The position numbers were made by a program, and so were the translations under genes. 64,000 nucleotides of DNA from GCA-2731375 sp964344935 (GTDB lineage: Bacteria > Pseudomonadota > Alphaproteobacteria > GCA-2731375): positions 134,190 to 198,189 of the forward strand of contig CAYFPL010000010.1 of assembly GCA_964344935.1 (NCBI GenBank). Direction: 5' to 3'. Numbering within the stretch: the first letter of the stretch is position 1; every line of letters begins with the position of its first letter. A model generated the notes under the pieces. The model was not told where the DNA came from and did no database searches. It was given only the letters and a program-made list of their open reading frames with translations. This document shows, piece after piece, positions 26,885-35,188 of this stretch.

Positions 26885-28114
26885 ATGGCACGGACGTCGC
26901 TCAGAGACATCTTACGTGCGGAACTGTCGGAAATGGCCGAATCCGGCCGCCTAAAGGGCGAGGAAGCCGTTTTCGACGAAGTATTTCCCGCCAAAGGTGG
27001 TTTCGGCCCGCGTTACCGCCTGGTCGGACACGGCGGGACCGGGTTTCTGCGCATGAATTCGAACAGCTATCTCGGCTTGTCCTTGGCGGAGGCGGTACGT
27101 TCGGCCGAGGAGGCGGCCGTCGGCAAACTCGGCGTCGGACCGGGCGCTGTGCGTTTCATCAGTGGCACCTGGTCGCCCCACGTTTCGCTAGAGCGGCGGC
27201 TTGCCGCCTTTCACGGTCGCGATGCGGCCATGATCTTCAGCTCCGCTTATGCCGCCATGCTGGGCACACTGCCGCCGCTGATTACGCCGGAGACGGCAGT
27301 CATCAGCGACGAACTCAATCACAACTGCATCATCAACGCGATCAGGATGTCCCGTGCCAAGGCGCGCTATGTTTATCCTCATCTCGACCTTGAGCAACTG
27401 GCGGTGCACTTGGCGGCCGCTGCCGCGTCCGGCTGCCGCAGGGCCATCGTCGTCACCGACGGTATCTTCAGCATGCGCGGCGATCACGCGCCGCTTGGTG
27501 AGATCGTCGCTCTTGCCAGAGCGCACGACAATGATTATCCCGAACAAGTACTCGTCGTCGTGGACGATTCTCATGGTGTCGGCGCCTACGGCCGCACCGG
27601 TCGCGGCACAGAAGAGCAGACCGGCGGACTCCCAGCCGATATTTTGATCGCCACCCTGGGCAAGGCCTTCGGCGTCAACGGTGGCTATGTCGCCGCGGAT
27701 ACAGAGATCATCGCGTATCTGCGCGAGACCTCGCCGCTCTACATCTATTCCAACCCCATTACGGCCGGCGAAGCGGCAGCCGCAGAACAGGCGATTGACA
27801 TTGTCGACAGTCCGAACGGTCAGTCCTTGCTCGATCATCTGCGCGTCACGACGCAGCACTTCCGGCAGGGCCTTTTGGACCTGGGATTTGAGACGATCGA
27901 TGGCGAACACCCCGTTGTGCCGTTAATAATCCGCGATACGGCGAGAACGACGGCGCTGGTCGGACATCTGCAAAATAACGGCATACTCGCCACCGGCCTT
28001 AACTATCCCGTGGTGCCGAAAGGCGATGAAGAAATTCGCTTCCAGATCTCCGCGGATCACACCCTAGCCGACCTGGACCAAGTACTTGCCGTATTGGGGG
28101 CGTTTGAGGGCTAG
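26885..28114 (+). CDS. kbl: 2-amino-3-ketobutyrate CoA ligase (PLP)
   Basis: The 409-residue protein is an alpha-oxoamine synthase family member: MNSNSYLGLSLAE, FISGTWSPHVSLERRLAAF, SDELNHNCIINAIRMS, VTDGIFSMRGDHAPLGEI, VVVDDSHGVGAYGRTGRG, and the PLP lysine in ILIATLGKAFGVNGGY. The TDH neighbour makes Kbl far more likely than BioF or ALAS. It splits 2-amino-3-ketobutyrate with CoA into glycine and acetyl-CoA. The ATG at 26885 follows an AGAGGCGAG site. The 121 bases to grdE allow cotranscription. Confidence 0.86.
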   Translation: MARTSLRDILRAELSEMAESGRLKGEEAVFDEVFPAKGGFGPRYRLVGHGGTGFLRMNSNSYLGLSLAEAVRSAEEAAVGKLGVGPGAVRFISGTWSPHVSLERRLAAFHGRDAAMIFSSAYAAMLGTLPPLITPETAVISDELNHNCIINAIRMSRAKARYVYPHLDLEQLAVHLAAAAASGCRRAIVVTDGIFSMRGDHAPLGEIVALARAHDNDYPEQVLVVVDDSHGVGAYGRTGRGTEEQTGGLPADILIATLGKAFGVNGGYVAADTEIIAYLRETSPLYIYSNPITAGEAAAAEQAIDIVDSPNGQSLLDHLRVTTQHFRQGLLDLGFETIDGEHPVVPLIIRDTARTTALVGHLQNNGILATGLNYPVVPKGDEEIRFQISADHTLADLDQVLAVLGAFEG

Positions 28115-28235
28115 AACGCATGCCATATTTGCTGATGCTTACGCGCGGTGCTAGCGTCATTCACTGAAGAAGACGTCGATCGCAGCCATTAGATGGCGCG
28201 ATCAGCCAGTCGAATTTGAAGGTTGCCTGCTCTGA

Positions 28236-29477
28236 ATGACCCGGTCGAACCACATACATGAAATCAAGTCTTTGGCTTGGGGGACGGATAACCGGTTGAA
28301 GGAGGGACATTTGGCCCTCGACCAGGAGGCGCTTCGCCGGCACCTGCACGAGACCGACGAGCGCCTGCAGGATGTTGGGTTGGCGTTGGCCGCTCCGGGC
28401 GAATCCAAACGTATCGTCTGCGTCAAGGATGTGATCGAACCACGCGTGAAACGGGAATCGGACGGGCGAGACGAGGCCGATTACTGCATTGCCAAGAACG
28501 TCGCGGTGGTGACCTGCGGCCCGATCGTAGGCTACCAGGAAGGCATCATCGATATGAGTGGCCCCGGTGCGGATCTGTCACCGTATTCGGAGCTGTCCAT
28601 CGTCGCCTTGGATCTCAAATTCTCCGATGAAATAAACCGGCACGAACACGAAGAAGCGGTCCGAAACCTTGGATTTGCCGCCGCAGAATACATCGCGCGA
28701 TGCTGCCTCGGCGAGACACCAGACCGTGTGGAACAGATGCCCTGGCGAAAGTTGTCGGAGCAGAACGAGTTGCCGCGGATCGCCTATGTCTACCTCGTGC
28801 TGAGTCAGGGATTGCTGCACGACACTTATGTTTTTGGGCGCAACGCACGCGAAGACCTGCCGATTGCCTGCGATCCAACGAGGCTGCTTGGCAACGCCAT
28901 TATCTCGGGCAACTGCGTCAGCGCCTGCGACAAGAACACCACCTATAACCACCAGAATAACCCCATCCTGCAGGACCTGGTTGAGGGACATGGCCGCAGG
29001 TGGAATTTCGTCGGCGTCGTGATAACCAATTCATTGACTCGGCTAGCCGAAAAGGAGGCATCGGCACAACGGTCTGTGGATCTGGTGCGCGAAATGAACG
29101 CGGACGGCGCGATCGTCAGCAAGGAAGGTTTTGGCAATCCGGACAGCGATCTGATGATGTTGCTCCGCGGACTTGAGCAGGCCGGCGTCAAGTCGGTCGC
29201 GGTGACTGACGAATTCGCCGGTATCGAAGGTGATTCCCAATCGCTTGCCGATTCCGTTCCCGAGGCCGACGCGCTCGCGTCCACAGGGAACGCCAACGAG
29301 AGAGTGGAACTGCCGGCAATGGCCACGACAATCGGGCCGCTGCCGGATGTGGCACGGCTGGCGGGGGGCTACCCGCATAGCCTGCGGGAAGACGGCAGCA
29401 TGGTGGTCGAGTTGCAAGCCATCGTGGGGGCTACGAATGAACTGGGTTGCGGCAAGCTAAGCTGTCGCGAGGTCTGA
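28236..29477 (+). CDS. grdE: Glycine/sarcosine/betaine reductase component B, alpha-beta proprotein (GrdE type)
   Basis: The 413-residue protein closely follows clostridial GrdE: LAAPGESKRIVCVKDVIEPRVK, ITGPGADLSPYSE-like region, AYVYLVLSQGLLHDTYVFG, and ISGNCVSACDKNTTYNHQNN, then FVGVVITN and SKEGFGNPDSDLMM. In GrdE the precursor cleaves itself before the cysteine of the NC motif and that cysteine becomes a pyruvoyl group; here the pair is Asn226-Cys227 (codons 28911-28916). The pyruvoyl forms a Schiff base with the amine of the substrate. It is translated just ahead of grdB, with two bases between the genes. Whether the substrate is glycine, sarcosine or betaine cannot be told with certainty. 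Confidence 0.9.
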   Translation: MTRSNHIHEIKSLAWGTDNRLKEGHLALDQEALRRHLHETDERLQDVGLALAAPGESKRIVCVKDVIEPRVKRESDGRDEADYCIAKNVAVVTCGPIVGYQEGIIDMSGPGADLSPYSELSIVALDLKFSDEINRHEHEEAVRNLGFAAAEYIARCCLGETPDRVEQMPWRKLSEQNELPRIAYVYLVLSQGLLHDTYVFGRNAREDLPIACDPTRLLGNAIISGNCVSACDKNTTYNHQNNPILQDLVEGHGRRWNFVGVVITNSLTRLAEKEASAQRSVDLVREMNADGAIVSKEGFGNPDSDLMMLLRGLEQAGVKSVAVTDEFAGIEGDSQSLADSVPEADALASTGNANERVELPAMATTIGPLPDVARLAGGYPHSLREDGSMVVELQAIVGATNELGCGKLSCREV

Positions 29478-29479
29478 CG

Positions 29480-30796
29480 ATGGCGGACAAGCTGCGCATC
29501 GTGCACTGCCTCAATCAATTCTTTGGCGGTATCGGCGGCGAAGAGGAGGCAGGTATTGCTCCCCGCTGGTTCGAGGGGTCCAAGGGTCCGGGGAATCTGC
29601 TCGAGCGCCTAGGCCAGAACGTGGAAATTGTCGGCACCCTCGTCGTTGGCGACAATTATATGGCCGAGAATCCGGAAGACGCTGCGAAAACTGTCGTCGA
29701 TCTGATTGAAAAGGAAATCGGAAACGATTCCATAGACCTTCTTGTGGCAGGACCGGCCTTCAATGCGGGCCGGTACGGTATGGCAGCATGCGCGATCTGC
29801 CAGCGCGCTACGAAACAACTCGGTCTGGATTGCGTGACCGCACTCGATCCGGAAAATCCGGCGGTTGAGATCTATCGGCAGACCGTGACGATCGTCCGGG
29901 CGGCACCGGACGTCATGGGCATGGAAGCCGCACTCGCTGAAATGCTGGCGGTTGGTCGCAAACTGGTTGCCGGCGAGGCGCTGGACCCAGCGACCGACGG
30001 CACCATTGCCCGCGGTCTGCGCCAGAACTTTTTCGCTGCCAAAAGCGGCGCCGAACGGGCGATTGAGATGCTCATGCGCAAGCTCGAGGGAGCCGACTAC
30101 ACCAGCGAGTATCCCATGCCGGTGTTCGATCGCGTTAGCCCCGCGCCACCGGTCACCGATATGTCGAACGCAACCCTTGCGCTCATCACCTCGGGCGGGA
30201 TCGTGCCGAAGGGAAACCCGGACCGGATCGAAGCGGCTAACGCCAGCAGGTACGGAAGCTATTCCGTCGACAGCCTTGAGCAACTCTCACCCGATACACA
30301 TCAAAGCGTGCACGGCGGTTACGACAATACCTACGCCAACGAGGATCCCAACCGCGTGCTGCCGCTCGATGCCGTCAGACAGCTTGTGCGCGAGGGGCGT
30401 ATCGGACGGCTGCATGAGACCTATTTCGCTACCGTCGGCAACGCAACATCGGTCAAGCGGGCGGAAGCCTACGGCAAAGACATTGCCGCGAAACTGGTGA
30501 ACGTCGGCGCGCAGGCGGTCATTCTGACTTCCACGTGAGGCACCTGCACGCGTTGCGGGGCAACGCTGGTTAAGGAATTGGAGAGAGCGGGCCTACCCAC
30601 GGCGCATGTCTGCACCATCGTGCCGATTTCACAGACCGTCGGCGCGAACCGCATTGTTCCTGCCGTCGCCATCCCTCATCCGCTGGGCGATCCCGAAAAA
30701 TCCCGCGATGAGGAGCTGGTGATCCGCCGGCGGCTGATCGAACGGGCCCTGCAGGCGCTGGAAACCGAAATCTCCGAACAGCGCGTGTTTACGTAG
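29480..30796 (+). CDS. grdB: Glycine reductase component B, gamma subunit, selenoprotein (TGA-coded Sec353)
   Basis: The 438-residue protein matches GrdB along its whole length: LRIVHCLNQFFGGIGGEEEA, RYGMAACAICQRATKQLGL, ALITSGGIVPKGNPDRI, NTYANEDPNRVLPLDAVR, then AVILTST-Sec-GTCTRCGATLVKEL, AHVCTIVPISQTVGANRIVPAVAIPHPLGDPEK. The TGA at 30536-30538 stands exactly at the UxxCxxC selenocysteine, and homologous reading continues for 86 codons to a TAG. The selenol attacks the Schiff-based substrate and a carboxymethyl group is passed to GrdA. The start lies two bases after grdE. The last 8 bases overlap grdA on the other strand. A normal gene finder would stop at 30538. Confidence 0.9.
30550..30566 (+). 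promoter_or_regulatory. SECIS stem-loop of grdB
   Basis: GCGTTGC, a GGG loop, and GCAACGC form a perfect 7-bp stem. The loop begins 18 bases after the TGA at 30536-30538 and opens with G, both as expected of bacterial SECIS elements, which lie within the coding region just after the UGA and bind SelB. Seen in sequence; function inferred. Confidence 0.8.
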
Positions 30797-31271
30797 CTCC
30801 AGTTGCCGGGTCTTCCGCCTCGCCGCGCACATCCCGCATGGTTTGGCAGATCTGCGCGATCAGCTCATCCTCCGTACGCAGCTCTTCGAACCCCATCTCC
30901 TGTTCCCAGACATCCTCCGGGACCTCTGATTTCAGCTCGAATATGTGATAACTCGGCAAACCAAGGGCGATCCCGCCCAGGACGCCGGCATAACTCGGGT
31001 CACCCTCCTTGAAGGTGGTTGCCATGATGCGCAGATTATCCGGCTCGTTGAGGCCGAATACCACCACGAGGTCGTCCACACCGAACGTTTCCGCGAGCTT
31101 CTTGACTTCCTCCTGCTCCGCAAGACCTGCGGCGCCGGCGGCCGTTCAGACAAAGCAGGACGTCGCTTCGTAGACGACTTCGCCACCCGCAGCCTCGACG
31201 CATTTGCGCACGGCGAGACCGGTGACATCGTCTCGTTCGCCGAATATGACTACTTTTCTGCCCTTCAACAT
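30789..31271 (-). CDS. grdA: Glycine reductase component A, selenoprotein (TGA-coded Sec42)
   Basis: Reading from an ATG at 31269-31271, the protein begins MLKGRKVVIFGERDDVTG, reaches EATSCFV-Sec-TAAGAAG with the TGA at 31146-31148, and continues in the same frame for 118 residues with DDLVVVFGLNEPDNLRIMA, TTFKEGDPSYAGVLGGIALG and a GFEELRTEDELIAQICQTMR end, then TAA. The length of 160 and the CFV-U motif fit GrdA. It receives the carboxymethyl group on selenium, then yields ketene-like acetyl to component C and is reduced by thioredoxin. The start is four bases after grdC, with GAGGAG upstream. If the TGA were read as stop the gene would be split, which the continuous homology argues against. 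Confidence 0.9.
31118..31132 (-). promoter_or_regulatory. SECIS stem-loop of grdA
   Basis: Read on the minus strand, CCGCA, loop GGTCT, TGCGG gives a perfect 5-bp stem. The loop starts 18 bases after the TGA, as in grdB, and GGUCU matches the loop of the well-known Escherichia coli fdhF SECIS. Seen in sequence; function inferred. Confidence 0.82.
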
Positions 31272-31275
31272 GGCT

Positions 31276-32775
31276 TCACTCCTCAAAGACATCACTCTTG
31301 CGACCCGGGTTGGCTTCAAGCATGAACGACACGCCGTCGTACAACTCGGTCAGCCGATTTAGAAATAGGCTCGCTTTCGATAAAAACATCACCCGGCGAA
31401 AAGATTCGTCCTTCAATGCGTCGATCGCATGCCCCAAATAGGCGATGGCCGATGGGATATGCCCTTGGGTCGGGGCGAAACCGACCATGCCGATCCGTTG
31501 GATGAAATCCGGCATGTCGGCCTTGGCGATGACGCCTGATCGCACCGCCAGGGCCGCCAACATGCGATAATTCTTGTGCACCACGTCGCCCGATCCGGAA
31601 TGCTCCATGATTTCGGGGTTGTGCAATTCGGGCGCATAGCGGTCGACATCCCGCATGTCGAGACCCAGCGCCGAGAGCGGCTCCAGCACAAGGTCACGGT
31701 AGACCGCTTCGTCAGAGGTGCTGGCGCCGATCTTGGCGATACCTATGGTACCGGCCTCGAGCCGTAAAAGCGGGCTTTCGCCATCGTCTGGCGTCACCAA
31801 AAAGGCCACCGCGCCCAGGCAATCATCGAGCACCGGAATGCCTTTCTTCAGGAATGCCGCATATTTCATCCCGAGCTTGGCCAGCGAGCCGCCGGCAACA
31901 ACAACGACCCGGCCATACAGGCCGGCCTTGACGAGGGCGCCGGCAGTGAGCATGGCCGAGCCGGGTCCGGCGCAGAAGTTTTTCACGTCCATGCCCGAAG
32001 CCTGCACGCAGCCGCACATTTCGGCGATACTCTTGGCCATGCCGCCGGCGCCGCGTTGGTAGCGATCACCCGCCGCTTCCTCGCCGCAGCTGATGACAAA
32101 GTCTATCTCGCTGGCCTCAATTCCTTCCCGATGCAGCAGCCAGGCGAGCGCAACGGCACCGGAAGCTTTAGTGCTCAGGGCCTCGAGCAACGTCGGCGCA
32201 TCGAGATTTCGATCTTCGCGTCCCTCGGCGCGGGCATCGCGATATACGGATCCGAGATGTCGCCCGCCAGCCCGAAGTGCGACAGACGATCGTCCCGCCG
32301 TGGCCGCGCCGGCCGAGTCCGTTGGGGCCACCGTGGTCGTAACCCCTTTTCCGGCAAATCGCCGGAACACCGGGTGTTCGGCCAATCGGCTCTCGACATC
32401 AGGCAGAAAGCTGTCTTCGAGGCTGACCAACGGTGGCGTTAGAACGTCGGCCGCCCGCAGCATGCCATAGAACATCTCTTGATCAACGATTTCGCCAAAC
32501 CGGCCTGTGGCGTCAGCCGCTTCAAGGCTTCCGGCACCGTACCAGGGCCTTTCAATTGCCAACAGTTCATCGGGCCTGATTCCGCCGACGAAAACCTGGT
32601 TCGGCGGATAACGCACCGCGTCTTCGAACGGCCTGAGCGCGCTGGACAGTCTGTCTTCGACGGCTGGGTCCCGCTGGATGTCGCGGGTCGGTTTGGAGCC
32701 GAAACGGACAAGGTCAGGCGCATGTATCAAGCACTGCGTGCAATTGCGGACAACGGGATTGCCAGTCGAGATCAT
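31276..32775 (-). CDS. grdC: Glycine reductase component C, beta subunit (GrdC)
   Basis: The 499-residue protein follows GrdC, a relative of beta-ketoacyl-ACP synthase III: CLIHAPDLVRFGSKP, FEDAVRYPPNQVFVGGIRPDELLAIERPWY, EASEIDFVISCGEEAAGDRYQRG, and ASGMDVKNFCAGPGSAMLTA, whose Cys is the candidate acyl-carrying residue. Component C takes the acetyl group from GrdA and forms acetyl phosphate together with the GrdD subunit. grdD is not in the window. The ATG at 32775 gives the family start; a GTG at 32784 is a near alternative, and neither has a clear ribosome site. It is cotranscribed with grdA. Confidence 0.88.
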   Translation of the reverse strand: MISTGNPVVRNCTQCLIHAPDLVRFGSKPTRDIQRDPAVEDRLSSALRPFEDAVRYPPNQVFVGGIRPDELLAIERPWYGAGSLEAADATGRFGEIVDQEMFYGMLRAADVLTPPLVSLEDSFLPDVESRLAEHPVFRRFAGKGVTTTVAPTDSAGAATAGRSSVALRAGGRHLGSVYRDARAEGREDRNLDAPTLLEALSTKASGAVALAWLLHREGIEASEIDFVISCGEEAAGDRYQRGAGGMAKSIAEMCGCVQASGMDVKNFCAGPGSAMLTAGALVKAGLYGRVVVVAGGSLAKLGMKYAAFLKKGIPVLDDCLGAVAFLVTPDDGESPLLRLEAGTIGIAKIGASTSDEAVYRDLVLEPLSALGLDMRDVDRYAPELHNPEIMEHSGSGDVVHKNYRMLAALAVRSGVIAKADMPDFIQRIGMVGFAPTQGHIPSAIAYLGHAIDALKDESFRRVMFLSKASLFLNRLTELYDGVSFMLEANPGRKSDVFEE

Positions 32776-33248
32776 CGGTATCACGAACTATGGTGCGGTT
32801 GGTGCACGTTAAGCTTTACTCCCTTACTTCGCGCCGACCGTCATCGGCCCTGAAAGACAAGTGCGAGATATCAACGATGCCAGCCTACCGTATCCGCCGG
32901 GTTGCACATATCTTCAATCATAGATGCTTCTATCTAACCTGAAGTAACGCATGCCACAGCACAGAAAGCAGGCCGAATTGACTACGCGTCTTATCATACC
33001 GTTCCAAAATGCCGTTCGCCCCGCATCGATTCATAATGTCTTCCAACATACGCCGTGTTAATCGGTTGGCATCCATTCAATCATCGCCAAATCGATCCGC
33101 TGTTTCCGCTTGAACCCCAAGTTCGGGCGTCATCTCGAGTTTCTGGGACGCCGCAAATGACCTTGAAGAGTCATTCGGATCCGCCATGGACCTAATAGAT
33201 TTCTGAGAATATTCCGGCGACGTGGCCTTTCGGTCGAGCCTGCGCAGT

Positions 33249-34967
33249 CTAGGGAAACTGAACCTTCTTGGTGGTCGGAAACCCGTGCATGCCATTGTGG
33301 CCGAAAGCGTAGGCGTTGGAGCGGAAGGGGTCTCCGCTGATCACGATCATGAAATGTTCCGGCCGCGCGGCGATCGGGACCAGCCTATCCCCGTCGTCGC
33401 CATGAAAGACCGGGTCCGCGAACCCGTCAGCCGCCAATTGCGCAAGAGATCGACCGCCGGAAACAAGATTGCTCCAGGGACCGATATAGGTTTCCATTTT
33501 TCGGGCGGGTATCCGTGCATGCTTGAATAGCAAATGTCTCAGTTGCTCTTTGTCGACGCCGTCGGCGGATAGCGTTTTCACGACCTGAGGGCTCAGCACG
33601 AGCAATGGCCTCGCCGTGCCCGGAGCAAAACCGACCGTAAATGCATACTCCCAACTCATTTGTCGAACCAAACCGTCGGCCAGATAGGGCACAATTTGCT
33701 CCGCCGTTCGCCCATAGATGGATCCAACGACACCGCCACCGGTGTAGCGGGCGAGGGTCACTGTGGTGTCGCCCGCGTCAAAACCTTGATCTACCCCCAA
33801 GTTCGACCAATTGAATTCTTGCGCTGCCTGGTGGTTTTCAGCAAGCACAACACGCCAAGTATTACCGAAAGTGCTTTTGTCCGCGCCACCAAGCCTTGAG
33901 CCGGCGATATTGCGAAGAAACAACCGAATGAACCGACCCACACTGGTGTTGGCACGGTAACCATCGCGAAGGGCGCCCCCTTCGGAGTTGAACCCCAAGG
34001 TTCGGGTTGCCGGCCCGCTCAGTATGGCTAGGGCCTCGCCACCCGTCGTATCGCCACTGTGCTGTACACCGTAGCCCGGATCGACCAAGGCTTCCGCTAT
34101 GGCAAGGAGCACCGGCATATACTCGGGCCGGCAATTGGCCATCACGCCATTTACAGCCACATTAAGCGCAGTTGCCAAACGACCGGACGGCTGAAGTAAT
34201 CCCAGTTCATGATCAGGATCTTCCGAACAATGTTCAAGAAAGGCCGTCACCCTGTCCGGGGTCGGTGGAACGATCGGCAGTCCGTCGCTCCATTGCTGTT
34301 CCTCGAAGTAGTGATTGATCTCATCAAAAGATCCGCGCACTACGATCTGCGATGAATTTGCCGTCTCGGACAAACCGGCGTCTTTCGTTGATACCGGCGG
34401 CGGAACCGTTAGATGTTCTATGATTTGCGGCACCGTAACCGTCATCAAATTTTCTGAGAGCTCGGCTTTGGTCTGTGAATCCGGATGTCCGGCAATTCGC
34501 GTGATGGGCAAGTGGGGTACGCCTAGCCCTCCACGGATGGCAAATGCTTGACCATCAAATCCATCGCAAATCAGGGAGGCGCTGGGAATACCTGCTTTTT
34601 CGATGATTGCGCTCGCACGGAGCACGGCCGGGGTGCAGGCCCCTCAGCAGCCAACGCCGCAGATGGCTCCATCAACCCCCATCTCGCGCAGCTTTTCCGG
34701 CAACCCATCGAGAACAGCTTCCTCGTCGCCGCCGAAGATGCTTCCAAAAGTTTGATGCGGGATGAAGCGAATGCCCTCGAACTGTTGCTGTAGGGACCGT
34801 TCGATAACCGGAAACATCTCATCGCCACGGAAGACATGGTCCCAAACAAAGGCGATTGTCCTGCCATCCAGTGTCTCGGGACGTGGCGCAGGCGGCAAAA
34901 TCTCGACACCAACCGGACCGATTGGCGACAACACTTCGAATATTTCATTGGGACCCTTTACAGGCAT
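33249..34967 (-). CDS. UGSC-family selenoprotein of unknown function (TGA-coded Sec108)
   Basis: From the ATG at 34965-34967 (GGAGG six bases upstream) the protein runs through MPVKGPNEIFEVLSPIGPVG, TIAFVWDHVFRGDEMFPVIE and GAICGVGC to a TGA at 34644-34646, then on in the same frame: GACTPAVLRASAIIEKAGIPSA and more, to 33249, in total 572 residues. The TGA gives GC-Sec-GAC, a close variant of the U-G-S-C motif that gives this family its name. The C-terminal ~450 residues hold a DGLPIVPPTPDRV domain, NCRPEYMPVLLA and SGPATRTLGFNSEGGAL. No function is known to me for either part. The gene points the same way as grdC-grdA and lies upstream of them, 474 bases from grdC. Confidence 0.82.
34609..34625 (-). 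promoter_or_regulatory. SECIS-like stem-loop of the UGSC gene
   Basis: On the minus strand GTGCTC, loop CGTGC, GAGCGC forms a 6-bp stem with one G-U pair. The loop begins 24 bases after the TGA and has G at its second position, within the range expected for bacterial SECIS. It is a weaker match than the two grd elements. Seen in sequence; function inferred. Confidence 0.6.
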
Positions 34968-35188
34968 GCATGTCCTCCAATTCGCATCCACAGTTCGGTC
35001 TCATTGACCGCAAGAGCCAACGCCTCCGCAAGTTTGGATCGGATGCAATTTGGCTTTCGACGATTTCCCGGACCAATTTCGCCGCGCCTTCGATTTTCGG
35101 CCTATGTACCTTGTAAAACAACAGCCAAGTGAGAAGTCTATGTTTCTTCTATGGTTACCCGCCTACGAATCCTGTCCTCCGCATTCGA

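Noticed and set aside
26885..28114. BioF or 5-aminolevulinate synthase
   Set aside because: The sequence alone allows these relatives, but the direct TDH neighbour fits only Kbl.
30536..30538. grdB as a truncated gene or pseudogene ending at the TGA
   Set aside because: The homology to GrdB runs on without interruption for 86 codons, the TGA is at the known Sec site, and a SECIS-like stem-loop follows.
30789..31079. A separate 96-residue protein starting at MDDLVVVFG
   Set aside because: It is only the C-terminal part of GrdA; the same frame continues upstream through the TGA to an ATG with a good ribosome site at 31271.
33249..34625. A 458-residue protein starting at the GTG at 34625, and a separate 115-residue upstream protein
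   Set aside because: Both frames are identical and are split only by the TGA at 34644-34646; the UGSC family spans the junction and the start at 34967 has GGAGG.
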